Assembly (NCBI GenBank): GCA_036873755.1
Contig: JAVTVY010039197.1
Location: 62,001-126,000 of the forward strand
DNA from: Hanleya hanleyi
Taxonomy: Eukaryota > Mollusca > Polyplacophora > Lepidopleurida > Hanleyidae
Direction of reading: 5' to 3'
DNA: 64,000 nt
The notes under the pieces: generated by a model
The model's database searches: none
The model's input: the letters and a program-made list of their open reading frames with translations, nothing else
What the model was told of the DNA's origin: nothing
Shown here: piece by piece, positions 45,500 to 56,198 of the stretch
Layout of the letters: each line of letters starts with the position of its first letter
Numbering within the stretch: position 1 is the first letter of the stretch
Program-made: the position numbers and the translations under genes

Positions 45500-45720
45500 C
45501 ACTGTATTAAGACAGGCGCTCAGCAAGGCCATCAGCACGACCACTCGCGCCACAAACATCCACCACCACCACCATCACCACCACCACCACCACCACCGCA
45601 CTCATTCACTCACTCACTCACCAACGTTAGGGCGTCACTGTGTTAAAACGGGCGTTGGGCATGACTCCTCCTCCTCCTCCTCCACCACCACCACCACCAC
45701 CACCGCACACGCACACACAG
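45500..45720. repeat. CCACCA/ACTC simple-repeat block, right arm of P1
   Basis: Inverted partner of 43,575-43,860. Confidence 0.8.
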
Positions 45721-46469
45721 GTAACTCGATCCGGTTGTCATATGATAATAAGCCGTCATCTCCCCCAAACGCACTCCATTGCACCTCCTATATTTCCCTT
45801 TCGCTACTACTACCGAGTGATCTATAAATAGAACAGGGGTGTTCCCAAAAAATTCTACGAAAAATTTATCCTGACAAATAGAGCGCTGACCTAAAAAACA
45901 GCGGTTTTCCCATCAAAACCGTACAATGTATAGTCGGTGTTTCCGGATTTTTCCCAGGGAAAGTTTTTCATGTACCCACCCATGACTTGATCGGTCTGTA
46001 GAAGCGCTTCACATGGTTCCCCTTCCCGACCCCAAACGCCCACTATTGGCCACCTAGACCCCCAAAAACGTTCCAATGACATTTTCCCACAATTCCCTTC
46101 TTGCACATGCGCACCATAGCCTTACTTCCACTCCGCACCAGTCCATTTGGACGATACCCCACCAGTGTGTAACTATGACACCCCATACGATCCCTTTGGA
46201 CCGATATTGGTCCATCTCGACCCCAACAATGTTTATTCCAATACCGTTTTTCCAACATTCCCTGTCTGCGCATGCGCGCCATAGCCTTACTTCCATGACC
46301 CACCCATCCAGTTGCATGGTCCCTAATGAGTGCTTCACCTTGATACCTCATCGGACCAATATTGGCCCACCTCGACCCCAAAATGTCCACCTCAGGAAAA
46401 TCTGAAAACCTATTTTACTGCAACTCGGTTAAATCCAGTAACGTTCTCATGCTGATACGTTTGTTTCAG

Positions 46470-46564
46470 GTGGTGTGATTCGTGGCCGCAGTGGCGTTTT
46501 CTCCAAGTCAAAAACGACCATCCACCAACTGGCTCCGATCAGCAGAAATTACATACCTAGATAA
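46470..46564 (+). CDS. Possible terminal exon of unknown gene
   Basis: After TTTGTTTCAG an open stretch of about 31 codons (GVIRGRSGVFSKSKTTIHQL, ending SRNYIPR) reaches TAA, with an AATAAA at about 46,675. Its phase would accept the phase-1 donor of the chitin-binding gene, as an alternative end. Weak evidence. Confidence 0.25.
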
Positions 46565-48009
46565 ATTGTACAGGAGAAATAATATATGACTGATGATATT
46601 TTAAACCTGGCGGTGTTGTTTTTGCTGTTCAGTTTCAACGAAGACCCGGTTATATTGGTTTCTTGAATGTGAAGGAAATAAAGCGAATTGTTATCTTACT
46701 GGTTGCTATCTTGTTTATCCATTGGTTTGGGGTCCGTTGCACAGAGCGATCATAATCCTCAACTTTGGGCTGAAATGTGGCCTGAAATGCCATCGAAGTG
46801 ACGGGTAAAATATCGTCAGATATTTACTCGTACCTTTTATTTCATATTACCAGTGCGGAAAGTTATCCAATCAGAAGTACCCTTTGCCAAGTGCTCGCCA
46901 ATCGAGTCATTCTACAGTAAATGCCAGTTTTCATGTCCCGTGCCAAAACAGCTACAAGTCTTTACATTAGGCGGCCTTTAATGTTTGTGTTCATCATATA
47001 TCGTTAATTTAAGGATTTCAAATGATCCGCTACAGGTTAAAGAATGAAAAGGACTTTGTTTCATTTTTCCTGAGTAATTTACGATTCTTTCCTCCAACAT
47101 AAATGTATGTCCCCTACCACTTTCCCTGAAACTGTCAGTGATGAAAAAGACATAATAAAACAGTATGTCTTGTTGCAGTTCATTTTATTGTCAAGAATAT
47201 GATGAATATTTGTTGTTCCCTGCAAGGTGAGAAGTAAATATATTATAATTTTGAATAAATTCTTATACGTTTTCTTCAAATTGTCTGTCCCCGCACCGCC
47301 TGTCATCTACGTCACGGCGAACTGACCTGATCTCTGGTGGCAGCTGCAGGTGGCTTTTGGCGCTCACCAGTAGTTCTCGCTGTCGCCGTTTTTGAAGCTA
47401 TTCCACATTTCACTAGTTTTGGACTGAGATTGACTGACACTATGAGAGTAGAGCCTATATGTTTATTCTGTGTCATCTATGGACGGATAATGCCTCAGTG
47501 AAAATCTGATTTAGTTCTGTTATCTCTAGATAAAAGGTTAGTCACGAACTCCATCCACGTTTACCGAATGTCACACGCGCGTATACCATTATTGTGAACT
47601 GAAGAGCTAAATGATGTTCTCAGCGTCATCTGCATCACGGACATCACATTTTATGTGACGTATTTGAGATTTAACGTGACGGGGATGACATTGCCGTTAC
47701 GGAGATGACAAACGAATCCCATATATGAGTGGAGATGAGGATTAAAGAACTGCGTGTGTGGGGAATTTGATATATGATAAATGCCACAACCATCGCTATT
47801 CACAGTGGCTAAACTGTTAGAAACTGAGTCACTCTGGCTGAATATTTTTCGGCATAAACGTGCCGGACCCCCCAAAATTGTGTCAAATTCGATTTGAACC
47901 CAAAAATCCTTTTGACCCAAATTTTGTGGGTAAAAACCAAAAATGACTCAAAATGTCTGTGTCTGTCACATCTATACCCAAAAATATTGAGCGACAGGAG
48001 ATACATATT
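46565..48009. other. No gene recognised
   Basis: AT-rich. Short frames at 47,079-47,306 and 47,651-48,147 (minus) lack motifs. Confidence 0.4.
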
Positions 48010-49204
48010 TGACGATAGTAGTTTATAGAACACCCATTCCTTATTATTGAGGGTGAGGGAGATGACGTCATGTGGATCACGTGGAGCTGACGCCACTTCC
48101 GGGTCAAAGGCCACATTCGGTGACGTCATTTCCGGTTCAAATGTCACTTGCGGTCACGTGACGGCCCAGCAAGAGTTATCTGCCCCTACATAAGACCCCA
48201 GTGACTTCCAATGTTAATTTCTGGAGAATGTATGTTTGGGGTAGGGGTATTGGGGTGGTCATTTGTTTTTCTTGAGGATTTTACTATGGGGAGTGGCAAC
48301 TTGTTTTCTTTGTCTCGCGATGTAGAACACGATGAGAGGGGTCTCGAGGCCATGGGTTTAATTTTGTTGAAAACTTCACGCAGGTCTGGGATGGACCTGT
48401 TAGGTCCCTTCCGGCGCAGTGGACAATGTTAGTCCCAATGGGGAACACACTCATGGACATATGCGGTATGGGGTGTAGCACCTTGTTTTCTTTATCTCGA
48501 GCTGAACACGATGGGAGGGTCTCGAGGCCATGCGTTGACTTTTGTTGAAAGTTCTGATGACGCATGCGCAGTAGGCAGGCAGATCGAGGTGGACGTTTTG
48601 GGGTCTAGGTGGACGCATAGTGGTCCGATTGGGACGTGTGAGGTGTCATAGTGAAGCACTCGTGGGGGAACGTGGGGTGGAGGGGTGGACATATCGTCTA
48701 TCTGTGCATGCGCAGTAGAAAAAGGGTATTTGAATGAACCTTTTGGGGTCGAGATGGACCAATATTGGCCCGATTAGGCTGCGGGAGATATCAAAGTGAA
48801 GCTCTCGGGAAGTAGCATGATCTGATCTAATGTGTCGTCCGTGTTGATACCCACACAGAGGTAATTCTAGCAGGTAGTCGGAAGAATGGAGACCCTCGTC
48901 TCTCCTAAAAATTCCTTAGCACCTCCGAAACTCTCCTTTCTCTACTACTCCCGAGTGATCTATAAATAGAACAGGGTTTTTCCCGAAAAGTTTCCCAAAA
49001 ATTTAGCCTGACATATAGAGCGATGACCTGCAAAACAGGGGTTTTCCCAGCTAAACACCCTGTACAATGTCCCGGTGTAGAACGATGACATCATTGGAAA
49101 CCACCATGTTTTATTCCCTGGTGTGAATGGATTGATAGATACACCTTGTCGATGCGTTAGTATTATATAATAGCATGGTACAATTTCGCGCAAAAGATGA
49201 AACA

Positions 49205-49335
49205 CTGGTATGCTAGGGCGTTAAGGCGTTAGGATAAGGCGTTACGGCTTTAAGATAGGGCGTTAAGGCGTTACGATAAGGCGTTAAGGTAGGGCGTTAA
49301 GGCGTTCACATAGGGCGTTAAAGGCGTGACTGTAA
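49205..49335. repeat. GGGCGTTAAGGCGTTA repeats
   Basis: About eight units of GGCGTTA(A/C) with GATA/GGTA linkers, like those in both arms of P1. Confidence 0.8.
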
Positions 49336-49754
49336 AACTGTTCACAAAGGTCACAGGGCAAATATACTGGATTTCTGTTTGCTTTACTACTAAGGGGCAA
49401 CTGGATTACTTCCCTTAACTTTTACTTCTCAGAAATTGAGAGATTACACTATCTCAGCAACAACAACAACATTCCCATTTCCATGAATTACCAGGTTTAA
49501 AGTCTCCATGTGCACCCACCCATGACTTTATCGGCCCGGAGGAGCTCTTCACATGGATACCCTCCCCGATCCAGTACGCTCACTATGGGCCCATCTCGAC
49601 CTCAAACCGTCCATTCCAATGCCCTTTTCCCATCATTCCCTGCATGCGCATGCGCACCATTGCGCTACTTCCACTCCACACCAGTCCAGTTGGACGCTAC
49701 CCCATGAGAGCTGCGCATGCGCACCATTGCGCTGCTTTCACTCCCCACCACTTC

Positions 49755-50150
49755 CTCCCCACAGCGCATGCTCCATTTCGCAGGCTCATTTACCATCCCT
49801 GCCTCCAATAGCGGAAGTTGACCTTTACTACGTTACTATGACGTCTAGGGGAAAACCAACGAACGCACGGTTCAGTTTGAATCCGGCCAAACAACTCCTT
49901 CAGTGTTGCACATTAGCGAACTACTTTTCACATGCTCTGTCCATATAAACAGGGAAAAGTATCTCCTGATAATTCTTTTTAACGCTAGGTCAACAGAGCT
50001 ATTATGCAGACTTGAAAAGTAATCGAAATGTTCGGTAAACATCTATTTTACTATATATGATGTCACTTTCGGCGATGTGCGCGAAGGCCTCGAATCCGGT
50101 CCTAAAATCTGACCGGTGGCTTGGGTGTTATTAGACCCCCAGCGAGGTGG
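49755..50150. repeat. ~390-bp dispersed repeat, second copy
   Basis: Reverse complement of 35,371-35,760 in intron 1 of the chitin-binding gene. Lies in the loop of P2. Confidence 0.65.
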
Positions 50151-51132
50151 TTGTCCACACCAGTCCAGTTGGACGCTACCCCATGAGAGCTTCAAACTGA
50201 TACCCCACACGACCACTATGGGTCCACCTCGACCCCAAAGCGTCCCTTCAAATGCCCTTTTTCCATTATTCCCTGTCTGTGCATGCACAGAATGTTGAAA
50301 ACGGACGACACATTAGTCCAGTTGGATGCTTCTTCCCGAGAGCTTCACTGTGATATCTCTCGCAGCCAAATCGGGTCAATATTGGTCCATCTCGACCCCA
50401 AAACGTCCATTCAAATACACTTTTTCTACTGCGCATGCGTTAGACGATATTCCCACCCAGCATCCACCCAGTTGGACGCTCCCCCACGAGTGCTTCACTA
50501 TGATACCCCACACGACCAAATCGGACCACTATGGGTGCACCTAGACCCAAAAACGTCCACCTCGATCTGCCTGCCTACTGCGCATGCGTCATCAGAACTT
50601 TTCAGCAAAATTCAACCCATGTCCTCGAGACCCCTCTCATCGTGTTCTACATCGCGAGACAAAGAAAACAAGGTGCCACAACCCATAGTAAAACCCAGAA
50701 GAAAAACAAATGACCACCCCAATACCCCTACCCCAAACATGCATTCTAGTCCGGGAGCAGGTCGAAAAACCTGGAAAAACAGTCCACCTAATGTTTTTTG
50801 ATGGTTTCTATATCTTTTCGATGCGCTGATCACGAAACCGGATGATGCCACCTTGGCATTCTTGGAGAAATCGATATATCGAAGATGGCCGCCATGAGGC
50901 ATTTTATTATGTCGTGATGAATTGTCACATAGATGATCTCGATCACTGATTGTGATATATTTGACTATAAATTTGGGATAAATTCAATCAGTACATACGT
51001 CACACAACAATTTGGCGAAAACAAACAAGAATAACAGGAAAAATTATTCAAGATGGCTGCCGTTGACCCTTTAAAATATGCCCGTCTCTTTGAAATATAA
51101 AGTGTTGAATTTATTGGTTATCTCAATCACCC

Positions 51133-51522
51133 ATGGCTTTCAAAATGCTGATATATATGACATATTTCCCAATGTCCGTAGAGCACAGGGTACTCCAGGG
51201 TGCGGGTGCACCACAGGTGTGTGCGCATGCGTACGATGACGTCACTTTCGAGCTTCGAGCTCAGACTCCCAGAGCTCCGAGCTCCGAGATTGAGGCTTGC
51301 CCAACGCCCGTCTTAACGCAACAGCTCCGAGCTCCAACAGCTCCGAAAGCTCCAAGCTCTCAACCCATTCATGCGTACATCCAAATGCGCCCTAACATCA
51401 GGAAAACAGCCATGGCCATCTATGAACGGTATAGCCTGCTGCCGCTTGAAATGAAAGGCGACCCCACGCACAGGTCCATCATGAAGACCAAGTTCTTGGG
51501 TGACCTTAACGCTCTAGCATAA
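51133..51522 (+). CDS. Hypothetical frame, partly repeat-derived
   Basis: 129 codons. The first two thirds come from the P1-apex-like repeat (TGCGCATGCGTACGATGACG) and GAGCTC repeats, so they are suspect. From about 51,370 (HAYIQMRPNIRKTAMAIYER onward) composition is coding-like and continues beyond the stop in the same style to about 51,690 (QLFQNMLPQRYPELLDDA). Possibly the decayed end of an unknown gene captured by the element. Confidence 0.2.
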   Translation: MAFKMLIYMTYFPMSVEHRVLQGAGAPQVCAHAYDDVTFELRAQTPRAPSSEIEACPTPVLTQQLRAPTAPKAPSSQPIHAYIQMRPNIRKTAMAIYERYSLLPLEMKGDPTHRSIMKTKFLGDLNALA

Positions 51523-51973
51523 AGCGTCACTTGGAAGAGGATATAGGGTTACCACCCACCAAGGCCCTGGCAAGTAAGCAGAATGCGCAAACAACTGTTT
51601 CAGAACATGTTGCCTCAGCGGTATCCTGAACTGCTCGACGACGCTTAGGTCAAGAGCGACCCTGACCGAAGATTGAAATTTCTCAAACGACGGCTTCTGA
51701 TTGGACAAGAGCTTACGAGAATTGTAAACATACCCAAAGCGGCTCCCCCAGTGTGGGTATGGTGTGCTGGTGGGGATAATAAAATGATTGACCTGTCATC
51801 CTTGTTGTTGTTGTTGTTCTCTCATCTGTCTACACCATGGCGTCAATGCGTTATGCTGGAGCGTTAAGTTCACCCAAGAGCCCTTTTCCCACAATTCCCG
51901 ACCTGTGCATGTGTGACATCGTCTATAATGCACGTCCCTCTGGACCCCACTGGATTCCTACTGTTGCAGAGCC

Positions 51974-52300
51974 ATGACGGACACCCATTCCTATGCGACT
52001 CGCATTTTACAGCATGCGATCGTGGTTAATTCACTCACGGGTTACCGAGCAGTGGTTCGGTCCATGTTTGGAGATGACGACGACAACGAGGGGCGATGCC
52101 AGATCCTTGAAGTGTTCACAGAAGCGGTCATCGACAGGGTCGACTCGATGGAGAGGTGTGCTATCACCCTCCACTACTGGACTATGATAGCCATTCTTGA
52201 TGCCCGGGCTATGGACCACGAGCGCTCACGCTGGAACCAGCGACGTCTCGTTGGCCTCACAATGGTCTTTGCCCTATTGACCCTGATGCTGTGGCAATGA
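51974..52300 (+). CDS. Hypothetical 108-residue protein
   Basis: ATG at 51,974, TGA at 52,300. Unlike its neighbours it is not built from repeats and its GC-rich third positions look coding. It has an acidic patch GDDDDNEGR (residues 33-41), a Trp/Tyr segment LHYWTMIAILDARAMD, and a hydrophobic C-terminal 17 residues (VGLTMVFALLTLMLW) that could be a tail anchor. No family recognised. It lies 450 bp after the frame at 51,370-51,690, which might belong to the same unit. Confidence 0.35.
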   Translation: MTDTHSYATRILQHAIVVNSLTGYRAVVRSMFGDDDDNEGRCQILEVFTEAVIDRVDSMERCAITLHYWTMIAILDARAMDHERSRWNQRRLVGLTMVFALLTLMLWQ

Positions 52301-52689
52301 CATTTCTGTCTTACAGCGACAGAAAGCCTTCATGTCTTCCGAAAGAGAGACGGGTAACTAAGCTCAATGTTCACGCACAGTACACACACACGCATGCACA
52401 TTCACACACACAAACACGCACTAACAATGGACGTTCCGCCATGACTTCCAACAAAAACCATACCATTCGTCATCCCGGACTGATGAAGGACACGTGTTAA
52501 TCCCTATATGTACAGACACTACCACCACCACCGGGCGTTGGGCACGCGGTTTGGACCACGGATTATTCTTCTCCACCCCAAACACCTACCTTCACACCCC
52601 CCAGAATGGCCGCTTTCGCTACCACTCTTACTGATGACGTCAGCAATGACGTCACAGATGACGTGAACACCCCTCGAGTCGTGGTCTAC

Positions 52690-53310
52690 GCCACGAAATC
52701 TTCAAGCTGACACCCTACACGGCCTATTAGGATTACGGATGGTCCCACAATCACTCAACAGACCTCACACGAACCCAAAAATGTCTGCTTTCTATACTAC
52801 GGCCAGACTGCGCATGCGCATAATGTTGAAACCGAACGACACAGTAACCCAGACGGATGGTTCCCCAGGAGAGCTTCACGATGACACCTCTTATGGCCCA
52901 ATCGGTCCACTATTGGTCCGTCGCGACCCCAAAACGTTTATTCAAATAACCTTTTTTCTGTGCATGCGCAGAATGACGTCAGTTCCACCTTACAACCCAT
53001 CCAGTTGAATGCTCCCCCACGAATGCTTTAAACTGATACCTCATATGGCCCAATCGGACCACTATTGGTCCACCTAGACCCCAAAAACGTCCCTCCCAGT
53101 GCCCATTTTCTCAGCATTCTCTGTCTGCGCATGCGCAGAATGTTGAAAACGCACGACAAATTAGCCCAGTCGGACGCTTCTCCACGAGAGCTTCACGATG
53201 CCTAGTACGCCCAATATGGGTCCGTCTCCATCCAAAAACGTCCATTAAAATATCCTTTTCTACTGCGCATGCGCAGAATGACGTCAGTTCCACCCCACTA
53301 CTGCTGAGAT
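52690..53310. repeat. CGCATGCGCA-type repeat units
   Basis: Three to four diverged units, each with CTGCGCATGCGCAGAATG, CCAGTTGGACGC-like and GACCCCAAAACGTC segments. Related to the arrays at 42.9, 46.1, 48.6, 49.5, 50.2, 60.0 and 62.2 kb. Confidence 0.75.
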
Positions 53311-53800
53311 TAGCTGGAGCTAATATTATAAAGTACTAATAAATCTATATACCATTTCTTGAGCACTCTTAGACCAAAAATATATAGCTCAATTCCATAT
53401 AGCGATCAATCTAAGCGATCTACAGCGGTCATGTTGAATATGCTGGCGGCCATCTTGGATATTTTGATTTCCCCAAGGTTGCCAGACTGGCATCATCCGG
53501 ATTCTGAATCTGCACACACAGGAGATATATAATCCATCAAAAAACGTTAGGTGGACTCCATTTCCATGTCAAGGCTCAAACTGGAGTTTGGCTCCCGGAC
53601 TATTCCCCGGAGATTAACATTGGAAGTCAATGGGGTCTAATGTAGAGGCAGATATCTCTTGCTGGGCCGTCACGTCACCGAATGTGACCTTTGACCCGGA
53701 AGTGACGTCAGCTCCACGTGATCCACATGACGTCATCACCCTCACCCTCAATAATAAGGAATCGGTGTTTTATATACTACTGACCATATTTCAATGATAA

Positions 53801-55230
53801 TCAATCTCAAACTGATATAGAGGAGTGCGTGAATCATTCACGATGACATGAAAGATATGATTGATCTTTTTTCTCTGCTATACAGAGGTCAACAAAGAAT
53901 ATTATTTTCGGAGTAATCGAACCCCGGTCTTCATGAATAGAGGATTGCATGTATTGTGACAGTTTGCAATATGAAGATCATTGGGAAATATACATTAAAA
54001 TATAACCAGAGAAGATTGTAATAAGTGTGTCCAGACAGGAAATCTGAAAATAAAAGCAAATTTTATATGGGCAGCTTTGAATCTTCACATCTTTGGTGTG
54101 ACGTAGATGACAGAGGATTAAAGAATATAAATTAAAAACTGACCTTTTTCCAATTAATATTTTCTATCTATCAATCGCTTAAAACATCCTTATTGTCATT
54201 AAAGAACTCCCTCATTACGAATCATATCCCCCAAAATGATGAAATTTTGGATTGAAAACTATGGACCACTGCCATTTGAAACTGGCCCTTACTGTAGAAC
54301 CACTCAATCAGCGAAATTTCATAATCACGCCTCAATTTAAATCGGTGTGCGAGATATGAGCCTCGAGCTCAATAAAGAGAAATATCTTTGATCTTGGTGT
54401 AGATGACATCGGCTGCCATAACAAAACAAGTTCATCTACTTTATTCAAGCCAGAACAAACCAGAGGACCAAGGGTCCTGAGGCAGTCGCTAATGAGATGG
54501 CTATATTAAGGCTATATCAAAGTGATAGCAAGAAATTCTTCCGTTACTATTGTTGTACTCTTGCATACCGCTCCGATTCTCCGAACAGAGCCAAATTTCA
54601 CATGTACAGTGATGGATTGTGAAACTTGGTATACATGTATAACAATGTGTTTCAGTTGGAGATATCAGACGGGGAGGGCATATACATGTAGATCGGTATT
54701 TATCGCTAATTACACATTATGGTCTCCATCATGACTGTGGTGTACAATGCAGATATGGTATGAAGGCTAGTAGTATGGAAAGCGTAAAAAACGGTCGCAT
54801 TGACCTCTTTGCACTTAAACTTGAGGTCACGTGGCCATCACGTGATCAAGGCATGCACTGACTTGTTCTGGATGGGCTCTCGACAGGTGGCGTTGTGGTT
54901 ATGGATTGCATCAGCATTGGCTTTTTGATTGAAATTGTAGTTTAAGGGCCGCTTCCCATTCGGATTTCGCGGCCCATCAACTCAATGTTTTATTTGGATT
55001 TCGCGGTACATTTCTTTGTTTTCTTTTAATATCTTTTCCAGCGCTAAATATATAAATAAATAAATGAATAAATAAATAAATAAATAAATGAATAAATAAT
55101 AAATAACAATGATAGATTAGCAGGAGATATAAATAGAAGTAAATAAGAGTCGCTATGTACAAGTTCGTAAGTCTCTTTCGTTTTTTTTGGGTTAAGCTAT
55201 ACTAGTAAATATGAGTTCACTGTAGGTCTA
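53801..55230. other. No gene; (ATAA)n at 55,045-55,110
   Basis: AT-rich, without supported coding. TCACGTGATCAAGG and AGGTCACGTGGCC near 54,830 resemble the E-box motif of the 18-bp family. Confidence 0.4.
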
Positions 55231-55239
55231 ATCGCGTGG

Positions 55240-55614
55240 ATGATTCCTTTGTCTTGGTACCCCTTTGTACGCACAAAGCCGTCCAGAAAAAAACTGGGAG
55301 AACCATGGGCGTCTTCAGGATTTTTCGAATCGACTTCCCTAACGACGCCCTTGGGAACAGGGTGGGTTCTTCCAGAAATCTGTGCTTGTAACAATTGCTT
55401 GGAGTGTGTATTGGGGCACAGGACGGCAGGTCTACGTCCTATATTGTGTGAAAGTCAAAGGATGATATGTGTTGAGGCGTCATTTCGGTGTCATATATTT
55501 GATAGCGTGTCTGTGTGGTTTAGGATTTGGTATTCTGGTTGCTCAGTTCGGTGGGGCCGTGTCTGGCGTGGCAGAGGGTCGAGTTTTCTGGACGTTCTTG
55601 CTGATCGACGATGA
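55240..55614 (+). other. Open frame of unknown status
   Basis: Both strands are open between 55,240 and 55,390. The minus-strand reading (ISGRTHPVPKGVVREVDSKN) looks as protein-like as the plus. It may be a captured exon. Not assignable. Confidence 0.2.
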
Positions 55615-56160
55615 TGATCTTCATGCATGTTCATCTCCATTTGGTGCTGTTTCATAATATTTGTCGTCATCGGTGTTCTGTTTCATGGCTGGTCTTACTC
55701 GTCTGTGGTCTTCAGTGTGCTGTGTCTGTATTACAAAGAATAGAAGAGTTTGTAGTTTCTTGTTTTCTGGTGTTATTTTTTGCCATCGACTGGCACTATC
55801 GTGATCTAAGTCACACATGATCAATAGCAATAAATTATTAGGTACTAAATATTATAAATAAAAATATTATTATATTTAAAGCCGATTGTGAATGTTTGAT
55901 ATAACCTCCAGTCTTCTGCCCCTGCATGAAGACCAGACGGTTAACATTCGTTAACGAGGGTTGGAAATAAGGGAACACAATTTGGTCGGAGCTCGTTATT
56001 AGGAGCTTTTAATTTGATCAGTGAATTTGTCTATGTTATTGCTATGGCATTTTGATTGGTTAGTGTCCAAATTTGATCAGTCATTTCCGATCACTGACCC
56101 TTATTTCCGCCCCTGTAAAATAGTTTTGACTCTAAGCGTGCTACATTTATTCAAATTTGG
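55615..56160. other. Flank downstream of the non-LTR element
   Basis: AT-rich. No gene recognised. Confidence 0.35.
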
Positions 56161-56198
56161 TCCTAGGTTTATTGGTGTCTTGGTGTAACCATATGGTA

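Larger units (their letters stand above)
42961..46395. mobile_element. 3.4-kb palindromic modular element (P1)
   Basis: Left arm 42,961-44,728, right arm 44,730-46,395, apex at 44,693-44,765 (CCCTGGTGGTA mirrored by TACCACCAGGG). Modules mirrored in order: CGCATGCGCA-type repeat units; a ~190-bp block with ATAGATCA and GTTTTCCC; simple repeats (GTGA/CCACCA); a block with CCAATCAGAA; GGCGTTA-type repeats; 18-bp CRE units (44,550-44,680 and 44,780-44,910). Ends CTGAGGTAGAC / GTCCACCTCAG. No transposase. Confidence 0.75.
48224..50747. repeat. Inverted-repeat structure P2
   Basis: Arms 48,224-48,840 and 50,300-50,747 match in reverse (ATGTTTGGGG / CCCCAAACAT; GAGGCAGGTAGATC-like block; CACATTAGTCCAG). 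The left arm has an internal duplication (48,275-48,372 and 48,468-48,555). The 1.45-kb loop holds further modules. Confidence 0.65.
48010..53800. mobile_element. 5.8-kb composite with inverted ends (P4)
   Basis: 48,010-48,226 is the reverse complement of about 53,590-53,800. Both carry TGACGTCAT, CCACGTGATCCACATGACG-type 18-bp units and CTTGCTGGGCCGTCACG. A second inverted pair is 50,747-50,900 with 53,445-53,600 (GTCCACCTAA, TTTTTTGATGG). Inside are P2, CGCATGCGCA-type units and two plus-strand frames. Confidence 0.6.
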
